A DNA stretch of 64,000 nt from Achromobacter pestifer (GCF_902859625.1 NZ_CADIJX010000008.1:62001-126000), one strand, 5' to 3'. Numbered from the stretch's first letter, positions 18,818 through 27,585 are shown. A program made the numbers and translations. Notes: a model not told the origin generated them from the sequence alone.

Positions 18818-18845
18818 CAGACGCCGGCCGTTGCGGGTTTATTCC
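18818..18845 (-). promoter_or_regulatory. Predicted ECF-sigma promoter (GGAATA-N16-CGTCTG)
   Basis: On the minus strand GGAATA (18840-18845) and CGTCTG (18818-18823) are separated by 16 bases, a classic ECF -35/-10 arrangement. The -10 ends 40 bases before the COG4315 ATG. No competing sigma-70 promoter is evident. Confidence 0.65.
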
Positions 18846-18872
18846 CGCCCGGCCAAGAGAATTTGCAAAAGG

Positions 18873-19337
18873 TCAGCCGACCGGCCGGACAGCGCCGGGC
18901 TCGTAACGCATTTCATATTCCAGCGGGGTCTCCTCGACGGGGGTGAAGCCCAACGATTCATAGAGCCGTTGGGCGGGGTTGCCTTTCAGCACGCTCAGGG
19001 TGACGGGAGCGCCCTCCGCATCCGCCTGGTCCAGTACGCCTTCCAGCAGGCGGCGACCCAGCCCCTGGCCCTGGAAAGCGGGATCAATCTGAATCTGCAC
19101 GATGCGCCAGCCGGCCGGGTCGCGGTAATGCTTGAACAAACCGGCGGGGCGGCCGTCCAGCCAGACGATCTGGGCATCGTCGAAGTGGTAATGAATGCGG
19201 GCCAGATGGTGCTCGTCGTCCAGCGGTGCGCCGGCCCGTTGCAGATGCTCCTGCATGGTGGACTTGCGCAGTGACAGCAGGAAGGGCAGGTCGTCGTCGG
19301 TGGCGGGTTGCAACGCCAGGGTGTGAGTCAGGGACAT
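18873..19337 (-). CDS. GNAT-family N-acetyltransferase
   Basis: This 154-residue enzyme of the Gcn5 fold has the acetyl-CoA loop QGQGLGRRLLEGVL at about residue 96 and a terminal strand YESLGFTPVEETPLEYEM. Such enzymes transfer an acetyl group to an amine of a small molecule or protein. The substrate is not predictable. It overlaps the 3' end of the LysR gene by 10 bases and probably shares its transcript. Confidence 0.87.
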   Translation of the reverse strand: MSLTHTLALQPATDDDLPFLLSLRKSTMQEHLQRAGAPLDDEHHLARIHYHFDDAQIVWLDGRPAGLFKHYRDPAGWRIVQIQIDPAFQGQGLGRRLLEGVLDQADAEGAPVTLSVLKGNPAQRLYESLGFTPVEETPLEYEMRYEPGAVRPVG

Positions 19338-20272
19338 GGGGTAGGGGCGATGGAGGAAGCGGGTTTGCGTCTGGCGGTCTTGCCGGCCTGATGGATCAAG
19401 TTATAAAGCTGTTGCGCCGCCGGCGCCAGTGGCCGGCCGCGACGCGCGATCAGGCCCAGGGTGCGGGTCACGCGGGGATGCTCCAGCTTGACGCTGGTCA
19501 AGGTGGCGTGGCCGCCCAGCGGCATGGCCAGTTGCGGCACGGCCGCCACGCCCAGGCCGGCTTCCACCAGGCCAAGCAGCGTCATGACGTGGCTGACTTC
19601 AAAGGCGCTGACGGTGCGCTTACCGCTCTTGGCCAGCGCATCGTCGATCAGCAGGCGGTTGCCGCTTTCCTTGGCCACCGTCATGAAACGTTCCTGGGAC
19701 AGGGCTTCCCAGGACACGCTGCGGCGGCTGGCCAGCGGATGGTCGCGGCGCACCGCCAGCACGAAATCCTCGCGCAGCACCGCCTTGAAATCCACGTCGG
19801 GTTCCTGGGTGCCAAAGAAACTGATGCCGAAGTCGGCCCGCCCGGTCACGACGCTGTTCAGCACGGTATTGGCGGTCTCGTCGATGATGCGCACGCGGAT
19901 GCGCGGAAAGCGTTCGGCGTAGTCCCGGATCACGGAAGGCAGGAAGTAATACGCCACCGAGGGGACGCAGGCCACGGTCACCAGGCCGCCGCGCTGCACC
20001 GCCAGGTCCCCGATGCTGAGCACGGCGCTTTCCAGTTCATCGATGGCGGTGCGCGCCCGCTCTAGAAACACCCGCCCGACCTGGGTCAAGGCCACGCGCC
20101 GCGTGGTGCGCTCCAGCAGGCGCGCGCCCAGCAGACTCTCCAGCTTATCGATGCGGCGGCTGAGCGCAGGCTGCGACAGGTGCAGGTCTTCCGCGGCGGC
20201 GCGGAAGCTGGCGCGCTCGGCCACGGCCACGAAGGCCTGCAATTCCTGCAAATCGAAATTGATGCGTGCCAT
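19328..20272 (-). CDS. LysR-family transcriptional regulator
   Basis: The 314-residue regulator has an N-terminal winged helix (LQELQAFVAVAERASFRAAAEDLHLSQPALSRRIDKLE) and a periplasmic-binding-like effector domain. It is divergent from the tautomerase-like gene with only 52 bp between starts, the usual geometry for a LysR regulator and its target. Likely ligands are tricarboxylic or aromatic ring-cleavage intermediates, judging from the target genes. Confidence 0.9.
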   Translation of the reverse strand: MARINFDLQELQAFVAVAERASFRAAAEDLHLSQPALSRRIDKLESLLGARLLERTTRRVALTQVGRVFLERARTAIDELESAVLSIGDLAVQRGGLVTVACVPSVAYYFLPSVIRDYAERFPRIRVRIIDETANTVLNSVVTGRADFGISFFGTQEPDVDFKAVLREDFVLAVRRDHPLASRRSVSWEALSQERFMTVAKESGNRLLIDDALAKSGKRTVSAFEVSHVMTLLGLVEAGLGVAAVPQLAMPLGGHATLTSVKLEHPRVTRTLGLIARRGRPLAPAAQQLYNLIHQAGKTARRKPASSIAPTPCP

Positions 20273-20324
20273 GCATTAATCCATCCGTAAGTTGCAATTC
20301 AAATAATAGCCGGGTCGACGCAGA

Positions 20325-21455
20325 ATGGCTTCCATGGAAACCGTAATCCCTTGCGTACTGATGCGCGGCGGCACGTCGCGCGGCCCCTTCTTCCTGGGCG
20401 ACTGGCTGCCGGCCGACCCCGCCGAACGCGATCGGCTGCTGCTGATCGCCATGGGCTCGCCCCACGCCTTGCAGGTTGACGGCCTGGGCGGCGGCAACAC
20501 GCTGACCAGCAAAGTGGCCATCGTGTCGCGATCGACCCGTCCCGATTGCGACATCGACTACCTGTTCGCGCAGGTCTCGGTGGACCGCGCCACGGTCGAT
20601 ACCCGGCCCAATTGCGGCAACATGTTGTCGGGCGCAGCGCCGTTCGCCATTGACGAAGGCCTGGTCCCCGCCCGCCACGGCGTGACCCCGGTACGGGTGC
20701 ACAACGTCAACACCGGCGCAGTGATCGAGGCCGTGGTGCAGACGCCCGGCGGCCGGCTGACCTATGAAGGCGATGCCCGCATCGACGGCGTGGAGGGCGC
20801 GGCGGCGCCTGTCCGGCTGAATTTCCTGGATGCCTGGGGCGCGGTCACGGGCAAGCTGTTCCCCACGGGATGCCGGCAGGAGCAGGTGGACGGAGTCGCC
20901 GTCACCTTGATCGACGCCGCCATGCCGATGGTGCTGATGTGCGCCAGCGATTTCGGTCTGCGTGGTGATGAAACCCCCGCCCAACTGGACGGTAACGCAG
21001 GCCTGCTGGCCCGCATGGAGCGCATCCGAATCCAGGCAGGCGCCCGCATGGGGCTGGGCGATGTGTCGAACAGTGTCATTCCCAAGCCCGTTCTGCTGGC
21101 TCCGGTTGATGCCGTTGGCGCTGGGCCGTTGGCGCTGCGTTCGCGCTATTTCACGCCGCGCGCCTGCCATCGGGCGCATGCTGCGACGGGCGCGGTGGGC
21201 GTCGCCAGCGCCTTCCTCATGCCCGGCACGGTGGCACATGCCTGTGGCGGCCCGGCCGTGCAAGCCGGCTACCGCACCGTGCGCATTGAACATCCCTCGG
21301 GGGCCATGAGCATCGACGTTGAACTTGACCCTGCCAGCGGTGTCGTGCGTGCCGCCGGTTTGATGCGTACCGCGCGCAAGATCATGAAAGGACTGCTTTA
21401 CGTGCCTGGCCACTATGTCCTGGCTGGCGCGACGGCCGCGCGCGCGGTCGCCTAG
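20325..21455 (+). CDS. PrpF/4-oxalomesaconate tautomerase-like isomerase
   Basis: The 376-residue protein has PrpF-fold hallmarks: PCVLMRGGTSRGPFFL at the N-terminus, VDGLGGGNTLTSKVAIV, NCGNMLSGAAPFAI with the catalytic Cys, and C-terminal EHPSGAMSIDVEL. It resembles Pseudomonas GalD, which interconverts 4-oxalomesaconate tautomers in gallate degradation. No gallate dioxygenase is nearby, so the exact substrate is open; PrpF (aconitate isomerisation) is the alternative. Met at 20334 is an equally possible start and neither has a clear SD. A Bug-type binding protein follows. Confidence 0.83.
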   Translation: MASMETVIPCVLMRGGTSRGPFFLGDWLPADPAERDRLLLIAMGSPHALQVDGLGGGNTLTSKVAIVSRSTRPDCDIDYLFAQVSVDRATVDTRPNCGNMLSGAAPFAIDEGLVPARHGVTPVRVHNVNTGAVIEAVVQTPGGRLTYEGDARIDGVEGAAAPVRLNFLDAWGAVTGKLFPTGCRQEQVDGVAVTLIDAAMPMVLMCASDFGLRGDETPAQLDGNAGLLARMERIRIQAGARMGLGDVSNSVIPKPVLLAPVDAVGAGPLALRSRYFTPRACHRAHAATGAVGVASAFLMPGTVAHACGGPAVQAGYRTVRIEHPSGAMSIDVELDPASGVVRAAGLMRTARKIMKGLLYVPGHYVLAGATAARAVA

Positions 21456-21593
21456 GGGACGAACCACCAAGAGGCATTGAATCCGTCTGATTGTTCAGCC
21501 CGAAGCGCCCAATCATCCCGCTATTTCCCTACCGTCGAAGCGGCCCGCCAAGAGGCCCGCAACCCACGACGATCCATCACCCGGAGACAAACC

Positions 21594-22565
21594 ATGAAAC
21601 ACCATTCCATAAAGTCAGCCTGCGCCGCTGCCCTGTTGCTGGCGCTGGCCGCTGGCACTGCGCAGGCCGCCTATCCCGAACGAGCGATCACGTTGATCGT
21701 GCCCACTGCCGCGGGCGGCGGCAACGATGTGCTGGCGCGCGTGGTTGGCCAGAAAGTTGGTGAATTGCTGGGCCAGACCGTCATCGTCGTGAACAAGCCG
21801 GGCGCGCAGGGCGCCATCGCATCGGACTACGTTGCGCGCCAACCGGCCGACGGCTACACATTGATGCTGGGTTATATCGGCACGCATGGCATCAACCCCG
21901 CCTTGCAAAAACTGAACTACGACCCGGTCAAGGACTTCACGCCCATTGGCATGGTGGCCGACTCCCCCACGATCATGATCGTGTCTACGCGCATCCCCGT
22001 GCATGACGTCGCGGGCCTGGTGAAATACAGCCGCGAACATCCTGATTCCTTAAGCTTCGCGTCCGCAGGCGCGGGCACGGCGCCTGCAATCGCGGGTGAA
22101 CTCTTCAATCAGGCAACCGGCGCGCAGATGCTGGACGTGCCGTACAGGGGATCGGCGCCTGCGTTGACGGACACCTTGTCCGGCACGACGCAGGTGATGT
22201 TTCCCAGCCTGTTCAGCGTGTACCCGCACCTGAAGTCCGGCATGATCCAGGCGCTGGCGGTGGCGGGCGCCACCCGATCGTCCGCCTTGCCAGATCTGCC
22301 CACCTTGGCCGAAGCCGGCGTACCGGGTGTCGACGTGCCGCAGTGGTACGCCATCTTCGCGCCGGCCAAGGCGGATCCGGCCATCGTGGCGACCTTGAAC
22401 AAGGCATTGAACCAGGCGCTGGCGGACCCGGCCGTGGCGAAGAAAATAGGCGAGCAGGGCGCGGAAGTGCGTAGCAGCACGCCCGCGGAATTGGGCTCGT
22501 TCGTGGAAAGCGAGGCAGCGCGATGGAAGCAGTTGGCAGCGTCGCGGCAATTGGCGGCACGGTGA
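21594..22565 (+). CDS. Bug/TctC-type tripartite tricarboxylate transporter substrate-binding protein
   Basis: This 323-residue periplasmic solute receptor has a signal peptide cleaved at AQA-AYPERAI and the Bug signatures ITLIVPTAAGGGNDVLARVV and IVVNKPGAQGAIASDYVA. The family binds carboxylates; in Bordetella and relatives most copies are orphans without TctAB, as here. The chosen ATG has GGAG 8 bases upstream; the longer frame lacks a signal peptide. It probably captures the acid that is processed by the tautomerase-like enzyme. Confidence 0.92.
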   Translation: MKHHSIKSACAAALLLALAAGTAQAAYPERAITLIVPTAAGGGNDVLARVVGQKVGELLGQTVIVVNKPGAQGAIASDYVARQPADGYTLMLGYIGTHGINPALQKLNYDPVKDFTPIGMVADSPTIMIVSTRIPVHDVAGLVKYSREHPDSLSFASAGAGTAPAIAGELFNQATGAQMLDVPYRGSAPALTDTLSGTTQVMFPSLFSVYPHLKSGMIQALAVAGATRSSALPDLPTLAEAGVPGVDVPQWYAIFAPAKADPAIVATLNKALNQALADPAVAKKIGEQGAEVRSSTPAELGSFVESEAARWKQLAASRQLAAR

Positions 22566-23063
22566 TCAGTGCGCGGCGTTTCGGATCGGTTGGCGTCTGG
22601 TCCATGCGTGAAACGTCGTGTGCGGCCACGCTTCCGGTTGCGTGACGTAGCCGTGCTTGATCGGGTTCATGTGGACGTATTGGATGCAGGACGAGAGTTC
22701 GTCTTCATCACGGATGGCGTGCTCCCAGAAACGCCGCTGCCAGATGCCCCGTTCGCCTTTTCGTCGGGTACTGGAACCGAGGTTGCGACTTTCACGTGGA
22801 AGCGCGCGAGAAAACCGCGTCTTTATCCTGCGCCAACGGGTGGAATAGTCGGCGTCGTCCGCAGGCAACCGCCAGATCATATGTAAGTGGTCCGGCAGCA
22901 GCACGGCGGCCAGAATGGCGAAAGGCGCCATGTGCTGCTCGGCCCGTATGCAACGCTTGAGCAGGTCGGCATGAGCGGTCAGGTCCTGCCCGGTACGTGA
23001 GTGGGCCACGACGGTAAAGAAATAGGTGGCGCCCGGGATGTACAAACGCCGGTAAGAAGTCAT
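22566..23063 (-). CDS. REP-associated tyrosine transposase (RAYT, Y1/HUH)
   Basis: The 165-residue single-domain Y1 nuclease has the HUH motif as PDHLHMIW (H59, H61) and a catalytic Tyr candidate at Y129 in YVHMNPIKHGYV. The IPGATYFFTVV opening and the WQRRFWEHAIRDE segment are typical of RAYT and IS200-like Y1_Tnp proteins. No TnpB or IS ends flank it. A palindromic repeat cluster begins 96 bp upstream of its ATG, the arrangement known from RAYT loci that cut REP hairpins. The ATG with GGGAGA upstream was preferred to a longer frame starting inside the repeats. Its stop abuts the binding-protein stop. Confidence 0.9.
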   Translation of the reverse strand: MTSYRRLYIPGATYFFTVVAHSRTGQDLTAHADLLKRCIRAEQHMAPFAILAAVLLPDHLHMIWRLPADDADYSTRWRRIKTRFSRALPRESRNLGSSTRRKGERGIWQRRFWEHAIRDEDELSSCIQYVHMNPIKHGYVTQPEAWPHTTFHAWTRRQPIRNAAH

Positions 23064-23158
23064 GCTTTTCTCCCAAGTGAAATTTGAGCTTAGGAGAAAG
23101 GGACGCGTCCTGGGGTGGGGGAGGGATGGATTGGGCACGGTTTTTTTGCCGGCGGCCT

Positions 23159-23296
23159 GATGGGTTTCGCGCGCTGCCACAGCGGAATTCTTGCCCTATC
23201 CCCCCGCGCGCTACACCCATCCTACAGTTCGTAGGATGGGTGTAGCGCGCGGCCAACCACAACAAGAACCCCACCGCGCAACGCGCGCAACCCATC
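23159..23296. repeat. REP/BIME-like palindromic element beside the RAYT
   Basis: This 138-bp element has the same plan as the one at 16674. The outer arms are GATGGGTTTCGCGCGC (23159-23174) and GCGCGCAACCCATC (23283-23296), and the inner arms at 23206-23225 and 23231-23250 are perfect 20-bp complements of GTAGGATGGGTGTAGCGCGC with a 5-base loop. It is a likely substrate of the neighbouring transposase. Confidence 0.88.
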
Positions 23297-23750
23297 ACCC
23301 CACCCAACGCCACCAGCCAGGCCCCGTAGGATGGGTGTAGCGCGCGGTCCACCGCAACAAGAACCCCACCGCACAACGCGCGCAACCCATCACCCCACCC
23401 AAATGCCACCCCACCAGCCAGACCCCGTAGGATGGGTGTAGCGCGCGGCCGACCACAACAAGAACCCCACCCCAAAACGCGCGCAACCCATCACCCCACC
23501 CAACCCCACCAGCCAGGCCCCGTAGGATGGGTGTAGCGCGCAACCCATCACCCCACCCACGCCACCGGCCAGACCCCGTAGGATGGGTGTAGCGCGCGGC
23601 CAACCACAACAAGAACCCCACCGCAACAACGCGCGCAACCCATCACCCCCCAACGCCATCCCACCAGCCAGGCCCCGTAGGATGGGTGTAGCGCGCGGCC
23701 GACCGCAACAAGAACCCCACCCCAAAACGCGCGCAACCCATCATCCCCCC
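23231..23750. repeat. Tandem REP array, six units
   Basis: Six copies of GTAGGATGGGTGTAGCGCGC start at 23231, 23326, 23427, 23522, 23578 and 23677. Full units are 95-101 bp; the fourth is 56 bp because its centre is deleted. Each unit pairs the motif with a downstream GCGCGCAACCCATC arm, so every unit can fold as a hairpin with a loop of about 30 bases. Spacer sequence between motifs is also conserved, so the array grew by tandem duplication. The array accounts for nearly all of the 700-bp gap between the RAYT and the DUF1501 gene. Confidence 0.9.
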
Positions 23751-23763
23751 CCAAAAAGCCCCA

Positions 23764-25140
23764 TCACCCCACCACCCCCCTCAACGCCTCCGCATCGAAA
23801 TTCTTCAAATTCGGAAACACCAGCCCCAGTTCCTCCCTTCCCGCCCCGAACCACCCCCCCAACGCTGCACCCAATTGATCCACCGCCAAGGTAGGCAGCA
23901 GTCGCCCGTTATCGACGAATCCTGGGCCGTCCAGGGCGATCTCCGGGTGCACCCCGTAATAGCGGCCGCCGTTGACCGCACCGCCCAGCACCAGATGATG
24001 CGAGCCCCAACCATGATCCGAACCATTGCCGTTGGAACCCAGCGTGCGGCCGAACTCTGACGCCGTGAACGTCGTGACCTGTTCCGCCACGCCCATCGCC
24101 GAAAGCGCCTGCTGAAATGCCGCCAGCGACTGCCCCAGTTCCCGCAGCAGCGCGGGATGGGTGTCGTTCAGGCCCGTGTGATTGTCGTAGCCGTTCTGGG
24201 ACACGAAGAACACCTGACGTCGCGCGCCCAGGGCCTGGCGGGCGCCAATGATGCGCGCCACGATCTTCAGCTGCTGGGCCAATGGCGAACTGAAATCGCC
24301 CGGCACCGCCACGTTGGCCAACGCCGCCCGCAGCTGGGTATCGGCGGTGATGGATTGCGCGGCCATGCGCGACAACTCACGTTCCATCAGATGCTCGCGC
24401 GGCTGCGTGATCAACTGCCGCAGCAAGGCGGTGCAGGCGCTGGAGCCATACATATCGCGGGTCAGCAGATCGATCCGGGTGGATCCGTTGATGCCTACCC
24501 GATAACCCGCCACCTTGCGTCCCGCCAGCAGCACTGTGCTGCCGCCAGCAGTGATGCCGGTGAACGTGGGTTGCGCATTGGCGTTGGTGAACAGGTCGGT
24601 CAGCCGTCCGGCCCAGCCCGACGATGCGCCTTCCGGCGCCAGCGCCTGCCAATACGATTGCTGGTCGTTATGGGAGAACAGCTTGGGTGGCAGGGGCACA
24701 CGGGCGCTGATGTATTCCGCCTTCGTGGTTGGCACCACCAGCGGCCCCACATTCAGCAGTGCCGCCATCTGGCCGCTCTCGTACAAGGGGGCCAGCGGCG
24801 CCAGCGCCGGCGCCAGCGCGAACCGCGCACCACCAGCGGCGGACTCCTTGCCGCGCAACGCCGTGGCATGCAGGGCATCGCGCGCCAGCGCAATATCGCC
24901 ACGCGCGGCGGCATAAGCGCGGTAGGCCGCATCATCGAAGGGAACCAGCGTGTTGTAGGGATCGTTGCCGCCGTACAGAAACACACAGACCAACGCCTTG
25001 TACGACGGTGGCGCGGATTGCGCGGCGGCCGCGCCCAGTGCCGCCAGGCTTAGCGCCAGCGGCGTGGCGGCGCCAGTGGCGCCCAAGGCGCAGGCACGCA
25101 ACAGAAAGGCACGGCGGCCGGCTTCGTGGGATTGCGTCAT
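23764..25140 (-). CDS. DUF1501 family exported protein
   Basis: The 458-residue protein has a Tat-like signal (GRRAFLLRACALG) and the DUF1501 core with VCVFLYGGNDPYNTLVPFD, VGPLVVPTTKAEY and EFGRTLGSNGNGSDHGWGSHHLVLGG near the C-terminus. The family is related to the alkaline phosphatase/sulfatase fold, with His and Asp residues that may bind metal, but no activity is established. It overlaps the DUF1800 stop by ATGA, and the two are almost always paired in genomes. Its stop lies at the end of the REP array. Confidence 0.88.
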   Translation of the reverse strand: MTQSHEAGRRAFLLRACALGATGAATPLALSLAALGAAAAQSAPPSYKALVCVFLYGGNDPYNTLVPFDDAAYRAYAAARGDIALARDALHATALRGKESAAGGARFALAPALAPLAPLYESGQMAALLNVGPLVVPTTKAEYISARVPLPPKLFSHNDQQSYWQALAPEGASSGWAGRLTDLFTNANAQPTFTGITAGGSTVLLAGRKVAGYRVGINGSTRIDLLTRDMYGSSACTALLRQLITQPREHLMERELSRMAAQSITADTQLRAALANVAVPGDFSSPLAQQLKIVARIIGARQALGARRQVFFVSQNGYDNHTGLNDTHPALLRELGQSLAAFQQALSAMGVAEQVTTFTASEFGRTLGSNGNGSDHGWGSHHLVLGGAVNGGRYYGVHPEIALDGPGFVDNGRLLPTLAVDQLGAALGGWFGAGREELGLVFPNLKNFDAEALRGVVG

Positions 25141-26651
25141 TTCTGCACCAGATATTCGGGGGCGGCGGCGACCAGCAGGATGGCGGCGCGCACACGGTCG
25201 CGCGGCCGGTCTGCTGGCAGGGTGCCGACGGCTTGTGCGATGGCGTCGGCGGTCTGCTTGCTGAATGCATCACCCGCCAACAGCAGCACGACGCGCGCAA
25301 CCAGTGCTTGTGGGTCATGGGCCAGGGCGACTTCTGGCGCGTAGCGGGTTTGCAGGTCTTCCCAGCCCCGGTCTGCGTAGATGGCCAGAAAGTTCAGATA
25401 CCCGGCAATGCTGGTTTCATCGGTGATTTGCAACTCAGGCGCCACCAGATGCCGCCGGGCCAGTTCCGTGACAGGTGGTGCGTAACGCGGACGGAAGAAA
25501 TTGAACACCGTGGCCGACCGCATGGGGCTCTGCGCCAAACGGATGGTGTTGTCCGTCGTGTCGGGCATGGCCCACTCGCCGTTGGTCGACGTGGCGCCGA
25601 ACGCCCGTGCCCATCCGGAAAAGCGCAGAATGGGTTCGCGCACCTTGCCCCAGGCAGGGTTGCTCAGATCGGGGTTGCGGGCTTCGGGGTCCAGCAGGAT
25701 GGCGCGCACGACGGCCTTCAAATTGCCGCGTGTGCCGCCGCCGTCGTCATCGAACACCGCAGACACGCGGCCGATGTAGGCGGCTGAGGGGTTGCTGGTC
25801 ACCAGCCGCTGGATCAGTTGCGTGCCGATGAAGGGCCCCACGTTCGGATGCGCGCAGATGACATCCATGGCGCGTTTCAGCGATAGATGTCCGTCCGTGC
25901 CCGGCGGAATCACGGCGCCCAGGAAGCGCTTTTCGGCCATCGAATGGAGCGCGTTATTCAGCGCCATCGGACGCCGGTGGAATTCCACATTGGTTTCCGG
26001 CCCGTTGATGTCCCAACCCGTGAAGACCTTGGCCAGCCCCTGCACGTCGGCATTGGTGTAGGTCTCGGCCGGCACCCCGTCGGTTTTCCTGACCGTGCCA
26101 TCCGGTTCAAGTTGCAGCAGGCCAATGCTGAATAGCTGCATCACCTCGCGGGCATAGTTCTCGTCAGGATGGCGCCCGGTTTTCGGATCTTCCTTGCGGT
26201 TGCCGCGATAGGTCAGCATGCAACCCATCGACAGGTTCTTGGTGACGGCCGTCAGCAGGTTCTGATAATTGCCCAGTGCGTGTTCGGCCAGCAGGTCCAT
26301 GAAGCCTGCGGCGCCGAACAGCGGCCATGACGCCGTGATCGACTGCACGCCCACGACGAAGATCTCGGACAGCGCGAACGCCACCCGCGTGCGCACCTGG
26401 TCTTCCGCGCTGATGAATTTGCGCCACAACGTCGATTCCAGGGGCGCGTTGATGCCGTTGCCCTTGAAGGCTTCGGTGTTTTTCTTCTGTTGCAGCAGCC
26501 AGTCGAAATGAGTCTGCGAAGGCGCCATGGCCAACTGCGCGTCCAGCCAGACCGCATAGCCGTCGCGTACCACGGCGTCAATCTGGGACGGCGTGGGCCC
26601 GAAGGTGGCTTGCGCCAGAAAGCGCGAAGCCTGGCCCGGGGTGACAGTCAT
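25137..26651 (-). CDS. DUF1800 family protein
   Basis: This 504-residue helical protein has the DUF1800 marks ASRFLAQATFGPTPSQID near the N-terminus, EDPKTGRHPDENYAREVMQLFSIGL centrally and IGTQLIQRLVTSNPS. The family is of unknown function and occurs with DUF1501, here in the same operon with a 4-base overlap. No signal peptide is obvious, whereas the partner has a Tat signal, so co-export is possible. Many copies elsewhere are linked to extracellular matrix or surface structures, but nothing here shows that. Confidence 0.88.
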   Translation of the reverse strand: MTVTPGQASRFLAQATFGPTPSQIDAVVRDGYAVWLDAQLAMAPSQTHFDWLLQQKKNTEAFKGNGINAPLESTLWRKFISAEDQVRTRVAFALSEIFVVGVQSITASWPLFGAAGFMDLLAEHALGNYQNLLTAVTKNLSMGCMLTYRGNRKEDPKTGRHPDENYAREVMQLFSIGLLQLEPDGTVRKTDGVPAETYTNADVQGLAKVFTGWDINGPETNVEFHRRPMALNNALHSMAEKRFLGAVIPPGTDGHLSLKRAMDVICAHPNVGPFIGTQLIQRLVTSNPSAAYIGRVSAVFDDDGGGTRGNLKAVVRAILLDPEARNPDLSNPAWGKVREPILRFSGWARAFGATSTNGEWAMPDTTDNTIRLAQSPMRSATVFNFFRPRYAPPVTELARRHLVAPELQITDETSIAGYLNFLAIYADRGWEDLQTRYAPEVALAHDPQALVARVVLLLAGDAFSKQTADAIAQAVGTLPADRPRDRVRAAILLVAAAPEYLVQK

Positions 26652-26752
26652 CGCAATCCTCTCGTCGAATGCGAAAACCTACGGTACTAAAAGCGCCTGT
26701 CGGGCTTCAATACCGTCATTTGGACGAGAGGATTAATTCAAAAGTATGAGAT

Positions 26753-27457
26753 TCAGACCGAACGAGTGATGCCGCCGTCGATGCGGATGTTCTGGCCGGT
26801 GATGTAGGACGACGCATCGGAAGCCAGGAATGCGATCAGGTCGGCCACTTCCTCGGCGGTGCCGTAGCGGCCCATCGGGATGCGGACGCGGCGGTCATCT
26901 TTTTCGGGCAGGCTGTCGATGAAACCCGGCAACACATTGTTCATCCGCACATTGTGTTCGGCATACTCGTCCGAGAACACCTTGGTGAACGCGGCCAGCC
27001 CGGCGCGGAACACGCCAGACGTCGGGAACAGCGCTTCGGGTTCAAAGGTGGCGTAGGTGGAGATATTGACGATGGCGCCGGATTTCTGCTGCTTCATCAC
27101 CGGGGCGACCAGGCGCGTGATGCGCACCACGTTGAGCAGATAGAACTCCATGCCCAGATGCCAGTCGTCATCGCTGATTTCCAGCAAGGGGCCCTTGGGG
27201 CCATGGCCGGCGCTGTTGACCACGGCATCCACGCGGCCCCATTTTTGCAAGGTGGCTTCCACCAGCCGGGCCAGGTCTTCAGGCGAACGGTTCGAGCCGG
27301 TCACGCCCATTCCACCCAGTTCCTGCGCCAGGGTCTCGCCCTTGCCGGACGAAGACAAGATGGCCACGCGGTATCCGTCGGCCGCCAGCTTGCGCGCCGC
27401 CGCCGCACCCATGCCGCTGCCGCCCGCGGTCACGATCGCTACTTTTTCCGTGCTCAT
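26753..27457 (-). CDS. SDR-fold protein lacking the YxxxK catalytic pair
   Basis: This 234-residue Rossmann-fold protein of the FabG/SDR type has the cofactor motif TAGGSGMGAAAA (an alanine-glycine version of TGxxxGxG), NSAG and the C-terminal GQNIRIDGG. S133 fits the catalytic Ser, but where YxxxK is expected the sequence reads PTSGVFRAGL, with Ser147 and Arg151 replacing Tyr and Lys. It may belong to the divergent SDR subgroup with (S/T)xxxR, so it may bind a nucleotide without classical dehydrogenase activity. It stands alone between two unrelated genes. Confidence 0.85.
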   Translation of the reverse strand: MSTEKVAIVTAGGSGMGAAAARKLAADGYRVAILSSSGKGETLAQELGGMGVTGSNRSPEDLARLVEATLQKWGRVDAVVNSAGHGPKGPLLEISDDDWHLGMEFYLLNVVRITRLVAPVMKQQKSGAIVNISTYATFEPEALFPTSGVFRAGLAAFTKVFSDEYAEHNVRMNNVLPGFIDSLPEKDDRRVRIPMGRYGTAEEVADLIAFLASDASSYITGQNIRIDGGITRSV

Positions 27458-27585
27458 GCCTGCTCCTGTCTATGTTCTTGGAATCGGCCATTGTAGGGGG
27501 AGGCTCGCCGATGGACAGGGGTTCCCGAGCCGCGGGCAGGGGCGCTTTTGGGAGGCGCGCAGGCGCGCGCCGCGATCAATGGAAA

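Noticed and set aside
23231..23750. Regular repeats resembling a CRISPR array
   Set aside because: The sequences between motifs are themselves conserved from unit to unit, repeats are interrupted palindromes of REP type, spacing varies from 56 to 101 bp and no cas genes are near.
22792..23754. Open frames across the REP array coding repeated peptides on the minus strand
   Set aside because: They arise from translating the tandem repeats, have no SD, and each frame shows the same repeated residues with no family resemblance.
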